From assembly GCF_900129965.1 (NCBI RefSeq), contig NZ_FQXM01000037.1:1-22336 (forward strand): DNA of 22,336 nucleotides. The letters run 5' to 3'. The stretch's first letter is position 1. Each line of letters opens with the position of its first letter. The notes under the pieces were generated by a model, which searched no databases, was not told where the DNA came from, and saw only the letters and a list, made by a program, of their open reading frames with translations. Positions 1 through 7,815 of the stretch are shown here, piece after piece. This stretch comes from Clostridium grantii DSM 8605. Its GTDB lineage: Bacteria > Bacillota > Clostridia > Clostridiales > Clostridiaceae. Made by a program: the position numbers and the translations under genes.

Positions 1-106
1 GCCAATCATTATTCACAAGTGTAAGAATGCCTCCGGCGTAATGTTTTTGAAGATTTGATAATACAAAGTTTTGATAAGATTCATGAGAAACATATTTAGG
101 TTTCAT
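1..106 (-). CDS. Start of an unidentified gene, cut by the left edge
   Basis: A minus-strand frame opens with ATG at 106-104 and stays open to the window edge, giving 35 residues that begin MKPKYVSHESYQNF. A GGGGTG sequence lies 6 bases upstream of the ATG and is a reasonable ribosome binding site. The gene would be divergent from the regulator starting at 359. I do not recognise the family from so few residues. A chance open frame is possible, but the ribosome binding site and divergent layout favour a real gene. Confidence 0.45.
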   Translation of the reverse strand, partial: MKPKYVSHESYQNFVLSNLQKHYAGGILTLVNNDW

Positions 107-358
107 TTGTAACACCCCAATCACAGTTAGTAAAGGAAGTAATCCCTTCAATGCGATTATTGGGTTGATTTTCAAAAGTCAAGTGTTTTTTTGAGTTTTA
201 ACAATGTTTTTTAGAAGTGAAATTTCCAATTTCACTTTAAGAAAATAAAAAACTTCCTACTAAAAGTAGGAGGATTACAACTAAAGTGTTTTGAGGAAAC
301 CCTTAAAACATAACACTCGGTTAATTCCGAGAGTTTATATAGTTATAAGGAGGATGTT
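107..358. other. Divergent intergenic region with three short hairpins
   Basis: This gap between two divergent genes holds three inverted repeats: AAGTGAAATT at 215-224 with AATTTCACTT at 228-237; TCCTACT at 255-261 with AGTAGGA at 265-271; CTCGG at 316-320 with CCGAG at 327-331. None is followed by a convincing U-run, so they look more like operators or leader structure than terminators. I saw no clear -35/-10 pair and no riboswitch that I recognise. AAGGAGG at 347-353 is the ribosome binding site of the next gene. Confidence 0.5.
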
Positions 359-979
359 ATGAGCAGTAGAACAGGAACGCCCACATACGTTAAAATTTCT
401 TTAGATATAGCAACTAGAATATATAAAAAACATTTAATAAAAGATGCTAAATTAAAGGGGAGATCAATTCTATCAAGTGAATATGGAGTTTCACCAGAAA
501 CTATTAGAAAAGCTATGAAACTATTAGAAGAAGAAGATGTAGTTATAGTGAATCAAGGTAGTGGAATATTAGTTAAATCTACTGATGCTGCTTTGAAATT
601 TATTGAAAAATATGAAGAAAAACAAAATTTAGATTCTCTTATAAATCAAATTAAATCTTTACTTGAACAAAGAAAAAACATGGAAAAGGATTTATATGAG
701 TTAAATGAGAAATTGATTGATTATGCTTATAAATTTAAAAGTAGTAATCAGTTTGAACCTACAGAGATAGATGTTCCACTGAATAGTTCTTTCATTGGTA
801 AAAGTTTAAGTGAAATAGATTTTTGGAATAATACTAATGCTACAATTGTTGGAATTTTAAGAAAAGAAAAGATAGATATATCTCCATCTCCAAAAACTAT
901 TATAGAAGAAGGGGATAAGCTTTTTGTACTAGGTAATTCAGGCTTTGAAGAAAAAGTTTTAGCTTTTATAAGAAAATAA
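359..979 (+). CDS. busR: BusR-like c-di-AMP-responsive regulator (GntR HTH + RCK_C)
   Basis: This 206-residue protein has a GntR-type winged helix-turn-helix at about residues 8-75 (SSEYGVSPETIRKAMKLLEE is the recognition region). A helical, probably coiled-coil linker follows at about 80-125, then an RCK_C (TrkA-C) domain at about 130-206 (IGKSLSEIDFW, then IIEEGDKLFVLG). That order and length match BusR, which in streptococci and lactococci represses an osmolyte ABC importer when its RCK_C domain binds the second messenger c-di-AMP. The gene lies just upstream of such an importer, which supports the call. ATG at 359 follows AAGGAGG at 347-353. It has its own terminator, so the importer is transcribed separately. 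The ligand is inferred from the family. Confidence 0.8.
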   Translation: MSSRTGTPTYVKISLDIATRIYKKHLIKDAKLKGRSILSSEYGVSPETIRKAMKLLEEEDVVIVNQGSGILVKSTDAALKFIEKYEEKQNLDSLINQIKSLLEQRKNMEKDLYELNEKLIDYAYKFKSSNQFEPTEIDVPLNSSFIGKSLSEIDFWNNTNATIVGILRKEKIDISPSPKTIIEEGDKLFVLGNSGFEEKVLAFIRK

Positions 980-1015
980 ACATAATGCTTAGCATTAGAT
1001 GTTTATTTTTTTTAT
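979..1015 (+). terminator. Terminator after the BusR-like gene
   Basis: ATGCT at 984-988 pairs with AGCAT at 991-995 and outer AACAT/ATGTT arms extend the stem. A long T-run follows from 1002. The stop codon ends at 979. Confidence 0.75.
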
Positions 1016-1045
1016 TTGACAAAGTGACAACTTTCCTGATATACT
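1016..1045 (+). promoter_or_regulatory. Promoter of the osmolyte importer operon
   Basis: A consensus -35 TTGACA at 1016-1021 and -10 TATACT at 1040-1045 are separated by 18 bases. They lie directly after the regulator's terminator and about 70 bases before the importer start at 1115, so this should be the operon's main vegetative promoter. Confidence 0.75.
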
Positions 1046-1086
1046 AAGTTGTAGCTTGAAACAACTTCCATATAAAGTTGAGTTGT
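1022..1086 (+). promoter_or_regulatory. Probable operator: nested ACAACTT/AAGTTGT inverted repeats
   Basis: ACAACTT at 1027-1033 is mirrored by AAGTTGT at 1046-1052, so the pair flanks the -10 box. A second ACAACTT at 1061-1067 also pairs with AAGTTGT at 1046-1052, and AAGTTGA at 1075-1081 gives a further half-site. AAAGT/ACTTT around GACA at 1021-1034 is another small palindrome. Repeated half-sites across a promoter just downstream of a BusR-like gene are what a repressor operator would look like. The assignment to this regulator is inference. Confidence 0.5.
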
Positions 1087-1114
1087 TTGTAAAAAAATTG
1101 TAGGGAGTGATTAA

Positions 1115-2242
1115 ATGATAGAATTTATTCAAGTTAGAAAGAAGTATAATAATTCTGAAGTTTTAAAAGGAATAGACTTGAAAATTAACAAAGGTGAGTT
1201 GGTTGTTCTTATAGGTCCATCTGGTTGCGGAAAAACAACTACACTTAAGATGATAAATAGATTAATCAATAAATCAGAGGGTAAAATTTTGATTGATGGA
1301 AAAGATATTAATGAAACAGATGCTATAAATCTTAGAAGAAATATAGGATATGTTATTCAACAAACTGGATTATTTCCGCACATGACTATAAAAGAAAATA
1401 TAGGAATAGTTGCTTCACTAAAAAAATGGAGCGAAGAAGAAATAGATAAAAAAGTTGATGAAATGCTTGAATTAGTTGGATTAGATCCAGTTGAATATAA
1501 AGACAGATATCCAAATGAACTTTCAGGTGGACAGCAACAAAGAATAGGTGTAGCTAGAGCTTTTGCAACAAATCCAGAAGTAATTTTAATGGATGAGCCT
1601 TTTAGTGCACTAGACCCTATAACAAGAGAAAGTCTTCAAGAAGAATTGTACGAGTTACAGCAAAAATTAAAGAAGACTATAGTTTTTGTAACTCATGATA
1701 TGGACGAGGCTCTTAAATTAGGAGATAGAATCTGTATTATGAAAGATGGAAATATTGTTCAATTTGATACTCCAGAGGAAATTCTAAAAAATCCTGAACA
1801 TGATTTTGTAGAAGAATTTGTAGGGAAAAATAGAATATGGAATAATCCGGAATTTATAAAAGTATCTGATATTATGATAGATAATCCTGTAAAAGCAAAT
1901 GGAAGCAGAACTATAGTACAAGCAATTGAGATAATGAAAAATCATAGTGTAGATAGTTTGCTTGTAACAGATAAAGAAAAGAAACTAGTGGGTATAGTTA
2001 CAGCAAAAGATATAAGAAGAAATATAGATAGAAAAGTTACTTTAGAAGAGATTATGCAACAAGAAGTTGTAACTACAGATATGGATTCTAGTATAATTGA
2101 CGTACTAGCAATTATGAATGAGAAGAATGTAGGTTACGTACCGGTAGTTGATGATGGAAATATTTTAAAAGGATTAATTACTAAAAGTAGTTTGATTTCC
2201 ATATTAAGTACTCAATTTCTTGATACGGAGGTGGAAATATAA
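1115..2242 (+). CDS. opuCA: Osmoprotectant ABC importer ATPase with two CBS domains (OpuCA type)
   Basis: This 375-residue ATPase energises uptake of a compatible solute such as glycine betaine, carnitine or choline. Visible motifs are Walker A GPSGCGKTT at residues 34-42, signature LSGGQ at 136-140, Walker B VILMDEP at 156-162 and the H-loop histidine 194. Two CBS domains occupy about 250-305 and 310-368. In the OpuC family these domains sense ionic strength or bind c-di-AMP, which fits the c-di-AMP-type regulator next door. ATG at 1115 follows a GGGAGTG ribosome binding site. The stop TAA shares its last base with the ATG of the next gene (TAATG), so the two are translationally coupled. Substrate cannot be read from the sequence. 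Confidence 0.9.
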   Translation: MIEFIQVRKKYNNSEVLKGIDLKINKGELVVLIGPSGCGKTTTLKMINRLINKSEGKILIDGKDINETDAINLRRNIGYVIQQTGLFPHMTIKENIGIVASLKKWSEEEIDKKVDEMLELVGLDPVEYKDRYPNELSGGQQQRIGVARAFATNPEVILMDEPFSALDPITRESLQEELYELQQKLKKTIVFVTHDMDEALKLGDRICIMKDGNIVQFDTPEEILKNPEHDFVEEFVGKNRIWNNPEFIKVSDIMIDNPVKANGSRTIVQAIEIMKNHSVDSLLVTDKEKKLVGIVTAKDIRRNIDRKVTLEEIMQQEVVTTDMDSSIIDVLAIMNEKNVGYVPVVDDGNILKGLITKSSLISILSTQFLDTEVEI

Positions 2243-3801
2243 TGGATTTCTTTAATTATTTTTTAAGTAGAATTGATCAAGTAGGCGATTTGTTTTTTCA
2301 ACATATTATGTTAACAGTTATGGCTGTATTAGTGGCAGTAGTAGTAGGGGTACCTATTGGTATTTTAATTACCAAAAACAAAAAACTCGCTTCACCAGTA
2401 ATTGGGGTAGCAAATGTAATACAAGCAGTGCCTAGTTTAGCCTTACTGGGGTTTTTGATTCCAGTTTTAGGGATAGGTAGTACACCAGCTATAGTAATGG
2501 TGTTTTTGTATTCATTACTTCCTATTGTTAAAAATACTTATACTGGACTTGCTAATATAAATCCAGATATGTTAGAAGCAGCAAAAGGAATGGGTATGAC
2601 TAAAAGCCAAATGCTTAGAAGAGTACAATTGCCTTTAGCTCTTCCAGTTATAATGGCTGGTATTAGAATAGCAGCAGTTACAGCTGTTGGACTTATGACA
2701 ATAGCAGCATTTATAGGTGCCGGCGGATTAGGATATATGGTATTTACAGGAGTTCAAACTGTAAATAACAATATGATTTTAGCAGGAGCAATACCAGCTT
2801 GTATATTAGCTTTATTCATGGATTTTGTTATAGGTAAAATTGAAAATATAGTTACTCCAGAAGGTATTAAAGCTAATAAAGGAAAAATTGTTAAAAATAA
2901 AAAGATGAAATCTTTAATAAGTTTAATTTTAATTGGAATAATTTTGGTGTCTTCTATAGTTTATTTCTTTAATAGTAATAAATCAGCTAAAGATACAATA
3001 GTTATTGCATCTAAGAATTACAATGAACAATTAATTTTAGGTAATATAATGGCCACATTAATTGAAGAAAAAACTGATTTAAATGTTGATAGAAAATTGA
3101 ATTTAGGTGGATCAAGTATAGTTTTTGAAGCAATTAAAGCTGGAGATGTAGATATTTATGTAGAATATTCTGGTACTGCTTTAGTCAGCATTATGGAACA
3201 ATCTCCAATTGTAGATAAAGAAGAGGCATATAATGTTATACAGGATTATTTTAATAAAGAATATAACTTGAAATTCTTAAAATCCTTAGGTTTTAATAAC
3301 ACTTATGTTTTAGCAGTAAGAAATGAAACGGCAGAAGAATATGGATTAGAATCTATATCAGATTTAGCTAGGGTAAGTCCTGATATGATACTAGGATCTA
3401 CTATGGAATTTTCGGAAAGAGAAGATGGATATTTAGGATTACAAAAACTTTATAATTTAAACTTCTCTGAAGTAAAAGGTATAGATGGTGGACTTAGATA
3501 TACAGCTTTAAATGAAAAGAATTCAGATGTAACAGATGCATTTTCAACAGATGGATTGTTAAAGAAGTTTGGATTAAAAACATTAGAAGATGATATGAAT
3601 TTCTTCCCAGGCTATTATGCAATTCCTTTAGTAAGACAAGAAACTCTTGAAGAGTATCCAGAATTAGAAGAAGTATTAAATTTACTTGAGAATAAAATAA
3701 GTGAAGATCAAATGATAGATTTAAATTATCAAGTAGATGAGGGAGCGGATCCAAGAAAAGTTGCGGATCAGTTTTTAAAAGATATTGGATTAATAGAATA
3801 A
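2242..3801 (+). CDS. Fused permease and substrate-binding protein of the osmoprotectant importer
   Basis: This 519-residue protein joins two parts usually made separately in OpuC systems. Residues 1-205 are the membrane permease, with several hydrophobic segments and the ATPase-contact EAA loop at about 112-135 (EAAKGMGMTKSQMLRRVQLP). A separate hydrophobic segment at about 224-243 probably anchors the C-terminal part outside the membrane. Residues 250-519 are an OpuBC/OpuCC-type solute-binding domain (VIASKNYNEQLILG, then GDVDIYVEYSGTAL). Such fusions are known for several Firmicute betaine/choline importers, with one binding domain tethered per permease. With the upstream ATPase it makes a complete two-gene transporter. 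The start overlaps the upstream stop by one base. A likely carrier name is OpuCB-OpuCC fusion. Confidence 0.88.
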   Translation: MDFFNYFLSRIDQVGDLFFQHIMLTVMAVLVAVVVGVPIGILITKNKKLASPVIGVANVIQAVPSLALLGFLIPVLGIGSTPAIVMVFLYSLLPIVKNTYTGLANINPDMLEAAKGMGMTKSQMLRRVQLPLALPVIMAGIRIAAVTAVGLMTIAAFIGAGGLGYMVFTGVQTVNNNMILAGAIPACILALFMDFVIGKIENIVTPEGIKANKGKIVKNKKMKSLISLILIGIILVSSIVYFFNSNKSAKDTIVIASKNYNEQLILGNIMATLIEEKTDLNVDRKLNLGGSSIVFEAIKAGDVDIYVEYSGTALVSIMEQSPIVDKEEAYNVIQDYFNKEYNLKFLKSLGFNNTYVLAVRNETAEEYGLESISDLARVSPDMILGSTMEFSEREDGYLGLQKLYNLNFSEVKGIDGGLRYTALNEKNSDVTDAFSTDGLLKKFGLKTLEDDMNFFPGYYAIPLVRQETLEEYPELEEVLNLLENKISEDQMIDLNYQVDEGADPRKVADQFLKDIGLIE

Positions 3802-3816
3802 TAAATTTTTCTAATG

Positions 3817-3846
3817 AAAGAGGGCCTAAAAAGGCTCTTTTTTTAT
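3817..3846 (+). terminator. Terminator of the osmolyte importer operon
   Basis: AAAG...GCCT (3817-3827) pairs with AGGC...CTTT (3832-3840) around a short A-loop, with a small internal bulge, and a run of T follows. It lies 15 bases after the importer stop. Confidence 0.75.
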
Positions 3847-3937
3847 TAAAAAGATTATGAGTATTTTGTAACAAATATAATGAAAACAGCATATTATAAT
3901 TAGAGTTTATATATTTAATATTCTGGGAGGGTTAAAG

Positions 3938-5050
3938 TTGAAAAAAGTAATCAAACATATTTTGATTATAGGATTAATTATGACCATTAATAGTTTATTG
4001 GGTGGGTGTTCGAGCGTTAAGGACATAGCAAACAAAACATTATCAAAAACTAATGATAATGTACCAAAGGTTGAAGATGCTACAAATAAACAAAGTCTTA
4101 GTAATTCAGATAGTAATAAGTCAAGAATAATCAAGCTAAATTTGGGATCAAACAATGCTATTGAAATAAACTTAGATGAAAAATTAAATGAAGAACTTTT
4201 AACAAGACTTAATGATGATGAGCTTATGGTTATAAGAAATGGGTATTATGCAAAATATGGATATGAATTTCCAGATGGAAGGTATTTGAATTACTTTAAT
4301 CAATTTAAATGGTATAAACCATTAAGTGATAATGTGGAAAATGAATTAACTGTTCTAGACAAAGAAAATATTAGATTAATAGATGAATATGATAAATCTA
4401 AAGTAAATAATATAGAAATACCAACCTCAAAATCTAATAGTAGGATTAAAAATAATAGAGATTATATCATGAAATTAGATTTGGGTTCAGGTTATTTCAT
4501 TTATATTGATTTAAATGAAAGATTGAGTGAAGAAATTCTTTGGAAATTAACTGAGGAAGAGTTATCCTATGTTAGAAACGGATATTATGCTAAACATGGA
4601 TATAAATTTTCACAGGAAAAATACTTGAATTATTTTAAACAATATTCATGGTACAATCCTATAAGTAGCAATGTGGAAAAGAGTTTAAGTAGTATAGATC
4701 AAGATAATGTTAAGTTGGTACAAGAATATGAGGATACATTTACATCTTATCAACAGGAAAATAATTATATTGGGTATTTTTGTATTTATTTTGATAGAGG
4801 TGCTGGAGATTATATAATGATTGATTTGGAGCAAGGGCTAGAAGAGTCTCTTTTATGTCAGTTAAATTCAACAGAATTAGCATTGTTGCGAAATGCTTAT
4901 TATGCAAAGCACGGGTATATTTTTTCCATGCAAGAGTATTCAAACTACTTTTATCAGTATGAATGGTATTACCCGGATAGTAAGAATGTAGAAAGCAGAC
5001 TAACAAATTTGGATAAAAGCAATATTGCTTTAGTACAAAAATATGAATAA
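3938..5050 (+). CDS. Lipoprotein with three YARHG-type repeats
   Basis: The protein has 370 residues and starts with TTG at 3938, 6 bases after a GGGAGGG ribosome binding site. Residues 1-24 are a lipoprotein signal with lipobox LGGC, so Cys24 should be lipidated and the protein held on the outer face of the membrane. Residues 25-62 are a polar linker. Three repeats of about 90-100 residues follow (about 63-153, 175-265 and 278-370). Each has a beta-rich start (IKLNLGS, MKLDLGS, YFDRGAG) and then a YARHG-type helix motif: RNGYYAKYGY, RNGYYAKHGY and RNAYYAKHGY. YARHG domains are extracellular and of uncertain function. It is flanked by terminators, so probably a single-gene unit. No function is assigned. 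Confidence 0.75.
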   Translation: MKKVIKHILIIGLIMTINSLLGGCSSVKDIANKTLSKTNDNVPKVEDATNKQSLSNSDSNKSRIIKLNLGSNNAIEINLDEKLNEELLTRLNDDELMVIRNGYYAKYGYEFPDGRYLNYFNQFKWYKPLSDNVENELTVLDKENIRLIDEYDKSKVNNIEIPTSKSNSRIKNNRDYIMKLDLGSGYFIYIDLNERLSEEILWKLTEEELSYVRNGYYAKHGYKFSQEKYLNYFKQYSWYNPISSNVEKSLSSIDQDNVKLVQEYEDTFTSYQQENNYIGYFCIYFDRGAGDYIMIDLEQGLEESLLCQLNSTELALLRNAYYAKHGYIFSMQEYSNYFYQYEWYYPDSKNVESRLTNLDKSNIALVQKYE

Positions 5051-5062
5051 TAAATCAAGCTC

Positions 5063-5090
5063 AAAGGAATGGTAATAAACCATTCTTTTT
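5063..5090 (+). terminator. Terminator after the YARHG lipoprotein
   Basis: GAATGGT at 5067-5073 pairs with ACCATTC at 5079-5085 around AATAA. A 5' A-run and a 3' TTTTT flank it, as in a Rho-independent terminator. Confidence 0.75.
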
Positions 5091-5183
5091 ACTTTCTATC
5101 TAATAAAAGTATAAACATATTGTAATATTTCTTATTTGTAGTAAAATTATTGTTATCGAAAAATATTAGAAGGGAAGATTAAA

Positions 5184-6719
5184 ATGACAAGAAACTTTAT
5201 GATAAGAATTTTAATTACAGCAATTACGGGGTCCGTTATAGGATATATTACTAATTGGCTTGCAATAAAAATGTTGTTTAAACCACATACAGAAAAAAGA
5301 ATTTTTGGGATGAAAGTTCCTTTTACTCCAGGGCTTATACCTAAAGAAAAAGCTAGAATAGCTAAGAGCGTGGGAGATGCAATAGGAGATCATTTGCTTA
5401 CAAGTGAAACACTAATTGAGTCTTTATGCTCTGAAGAAATGAATGGAAAGCTTAAAAAATGGGTAGAAGATAAAATAAAAGCTATTGAGGATAGTGGGGC
5501 TACTTTAAAGGAGCAGCTTTCATTACTTCTTGGAAATAAATATTGCATAGCAAAAGAATATTTGCAAGACAAGCTGAGCAAATTTATATTTACTTCAATA
5601 AAAAGTGATGAATTCGTGAAGGAAATTAAAACAACTACATTTAATCTTATTTCAAAAGAAATAAGTAAGAATCCTAGTACAATATTAGATAATCAATTAT
5701 ATTTAAGTTTAAAAGAAAATATTTTAGGTAAAACTATTGAGTACAAAGATTCTAGTGAATTTAAAATTTTGTTAGCTAATGGCATAGAAAACAAAATTTT
5801 GGATTTAAATAATAGTAAGGTCACAGTGGAAGAAGTAATTCCTAAGGGGATAGTGGGTTCAGCAAAGGTAGTAATGTACAATCGAAGAGAAGATATCTCT
5901 TTATTTATTAAAGATTTTATAAAAAAAGATAGTATTCAAATCAAGCTCAAAGAAACTGTTTTTGAGATGATTAATCAAAATTTAAATCCTATGATGGCTA
6001 TGTTTATAAATCCTGAAAGTATTTATGATAAAGCTATAAAAGCTATTTATGCAAAGTTAGAAGAAGAAGAATCTCAAAGAGACATAGTGCTAGTAATAAA
6101 TAATTTAATTGATACTATTTTGAAGAATAATATTTCTACTTTAACTAAAGAGTTTGCGGATAATAAAATTAAAGATAATAGCGCATATTTGGCTGAATTT
6201 ATTCAAGGTAAGGTTATTACTAATGAAATTTTAGAAAAAGTGGAAAGCGCTATAGAAAATAAGATTGAATCAGTAGATACTATTCAGGAGCTTCTACAAG
6301 GTATAAATGTTGATGCAAATCAAATTATAGGTAAACTAATAGATAGCTTATTAGAAAAATTAAATACAAATGGAGAATTAGAAACAAAGATTACTCAATG
6401 GGTAAATAACACCATAAATAAAGCAGAAATGCTAACAATTAATGATATTTCCACATGGAGTGGTAAAAATATTTCTAATATTGCTTCTGATTTTGCAGAA
6501 GATGTTTATGACAAGTTTATAGAAAACAATGCAGAAGAATTTTTGAATGCTTTAGAAATAAGAAAAATTGTTGAAGATAAAATTAATGATTTTGAAGTTT
6601 CATATGCAGAAAAGATAATATTGGAAATTGCTAGTAAAGAATTAAATGCAATAACTTGGTTAGGTGCACTTTTAGGTTTGATTATGGGTCTTTTATCTGC
6701 ACTAATGTCAAATTTCTAA
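5184..6719 (+). CDS. DUF445 family membrane protein (YheB-like)
   Basis: The protein has 511 residues. A hydrophobic N-terminal segment at about residues 8-30 (ITGSVIGYITNWLAIKMLF) is followed by the conserved DUF445 entry KIFGMKVPFTPGLIPKEKAR-like stretch at about 37-60. A long, mostly helical and charged middle follows, and a hydrophobic C-terminal segment lies at about 489-508. This two-ended membrane layout is typical of DUF445/YheB proteins, whose molecular function is not established, though Bacillus YheB is linked to spores. ATG at 5184 follows GAAGGGAAG. It is longer than the roughly 380 residues of Bacillus YheB, with the extra length in the helical middle. The next gene has its own promoter, so it is probably monocistronic. 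Confidence 0.75.
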   Translation: MTRNFMIRILITAITGSVIGYITNWLAIKMLFKPHTEKRIFGMKVPFTPGLIPKEKARIAKSVGDAIGDHLLTSETLIESLCSEEMNGKLKKWVEDKIKAIEDSGATLKEQLSLLLGNKYCIAKEYLQDKLSKFIFTSIKSDEFVKEIKTTTFNLISKEISKNPSTILDNQLYLSLKENILGKTIEYKDSSEFKILLANGIENKILDLNNSKVTVEEVIPKGIVGSAKVVMYNRREDISLFIKDFIKKDSIQIKLKETVFEMINQNLNPMMAMFINPESIYDKAIKAIYAKLEEEESQRDIVLVINNLIDTILKNNISTLTKEFADNKIKDNSAYLAEFIQGKVITNEILEKVESAIENKIESVDTIQELLQGINVDANQIIGKLIDSLLEKLNTNGELETKITQWVNNTINKAEMLTINDISTWSGKNISNIASDFAEDVYDKFIENNAEEFLNALEIRKIVEDKINDFEVSYAEKIILEIASKELNAITWLGALLGLIMGLLSALMSNF

Positions 6720-6769
6720 AAAAAACCAAATTAATTTTGTGACTAAAAAGTAAATAAATGGAAATAATC

Positions 6770-6797
6770 TTGCTAAATTTTAGAAGTATGATATAAT
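6770..6797 (+). promoter_or_regulatory. Promoter of tatD
   Basis: TTGCTA at 6770-6775 and a perfect TATAAT at 6792-6797 are separated by 16 bases, about 40 bases before the tatD start. Confidence 0.6.
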
Positions 6798-6835
6798 TAT
6801 AATAATTTCTATTTAGCATGCATAAGGAGGCAAAT

Positions 6836-7609
6836 ATGATATTTGATACTCATGCACATTATGATGATGAAAGATTTGATGAGGATAGAGAGACTGTTAT
6901 AACTGAATTAAGAGAAAATGGAGTTGCAGCAGTGTTGAACTGTGGATCCTCATTAAAGGGCACCTTGGCATCTTTAAAGCTGTCTGAGGAGCATAATTTT
7001 TTCTATGCAGCTATAGGAATACATCCTGAATGTGCCAATGAATTTGATGAAGAAGTTTATAATCAGTTAAAGAAAATGGCTCTTGACACTAAAGTTAAGG
7101 CTATTGGAGAAATAGGACTGGACTATTATTGGGAGGAAAATCCTTCTAAGGACATTCAGATAAAGGTTATGAGAAAGCAGATGGAGTTAGCTAGAGAACT
7201 TAATTTACCAGTAGTTATACATGATAGAGAAGCTCATGAAGATGTACTTAATATTATTAAGGATTACCCTGAAGTCAGGGGAGTTATACATAGTTTTTCT
7301 GGAAGTGTAGAGTTTGCTAAGGAATGCTTAAAGCAAGGATATTATATAGGGTTTACTGGAGTTGTGACATTTAAGAATGCAAAGAAGATAAAAAATGTTG
7401 CGAAAGAAATTCCTTTAAACAGAATATTGGTGGAAACAGATTGTCCGTATATGACTCCAGAACCACATAGGGGTAAGCGGAATAGATCAGATTATATACC
7501 AAATATAATAAAAACTATAGCAGAACTTAGAGCGGTTTCATTTAAAGATATTGAAGAGGCATCTATTAAAAATGCCCAAGAATTATTTGACATAAAACTA
7601 AGCTCGTAA
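6836..7609 (+). CDS. tatD: TatD family metal-dependent DNase
   Basis: This 257-residue TIM-barrel hydrolase carries the metal ligands of the TatD family: FDTHAHYDD at the N-terminus (HxH), GEIGLDYYW (metal-bridging Glu), VIHDREAHED and VIHSFSG (His), and VETDCPYMTPEPHRGKRN near the C-terminus (Asp). TatD enzymes are cytoplasmic 3'-5' exonucleases/deoxyribonucleases linked to DNA repair or turnover. I chose ATG at 6836 because AAGGAGG at 6824-6830 lies 5 bases before it. An in-frame ATG at 6818 would put that ribosome binding site inside the coding region. The gene lies upstream of a yabE-like gene, rnmV and ksgA, the order also seen around Bacillus yabD. Confidence 0.9.
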   Translation: MIFDTHAHYDDERFDEDRETVITELRENGVAAVLNCGSSLKGTLASLKLSEEHNFFYAAIGIHPECANEFDEEVYNQLKKMALDTKVKAIGEIGLDYYWEENPSKDIQIKVMRKQMELARELNLPVVIHDREAHEDVLNIIKDYPEVRGVIHSFSGSVEFAKECLKQGYYIGFTGVVTFKNAKKIKNVAKEIPLNRILVETDCPYMTPEPHRGKRNRSDYIPNIIKTIAELRAVSFKDIEEASIKNAQELFDIKLSS

Positions 7610-7654
7610 TAAATTGATATCTTATAATAAACTGATGCATAAATTCGATAAGTA

Positions 7655-7703
7655 GTATCATATGTATATGGTGTGAAGTATACTTTCCCTATGTATATGA
7701 TAC
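7655..7703. repeat. Inverted repeat between tatD and the yabE-like gene
   Basis: GTATCATAT at 7655-7663 is exactly mirrored by ATATGATAC at 7695-7703. The arms could extend inward imperfectly (GTATATGG with CCTATGTA). There is no strong T-run on the plus strand, so it is a poor terminator; it may be an operator or leader element. Confidence 0.45.
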
Positions 7704-7755
7704 ATTTATATATACTCACAAATCAGACAAATAATCGGTAATAATTATACCAAAT

Positions 7756-7784
7756 TTGACTAAAAATTAGTTTTGGGGTATAAT
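7756..7784 (+). promoter_or_regulatory. Promoter of the yabE-like gene
   Basis: TTGACT at 7756-7761 and TATAAT at 7779-7784 with a 17-base spacer lie 31 bases before the start codon. This is a near-consensus vegetative promoter. Confidence 0.75.
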
Positions 7785-7815
7785 TGTTAACATTGTTTAG
7801 TCAAGGGGGTTGTAT

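Noticed and set aside
107..358. c-di-AMP riboswitch in the BusR-like leader
   Set aside because: The gene context made it attractive, but the conserved core sequences of that riboswitch are not present.
6818..6835. Upstream in-frame ATG for tatD at 6818
   Set aside because: The AAGGAGG ribosome binding site would lie inside the coding region; ATG at 6836 is correctly spaced and gives the family's usual N-terminus.
7810..7815. TTG start at 7810 for the yabE-like gene
   Set aside because: It directly abuts the AAGGGGG ribosome binding site, leaving no spacer; ATG at 7816 is spaced by 6 bases.
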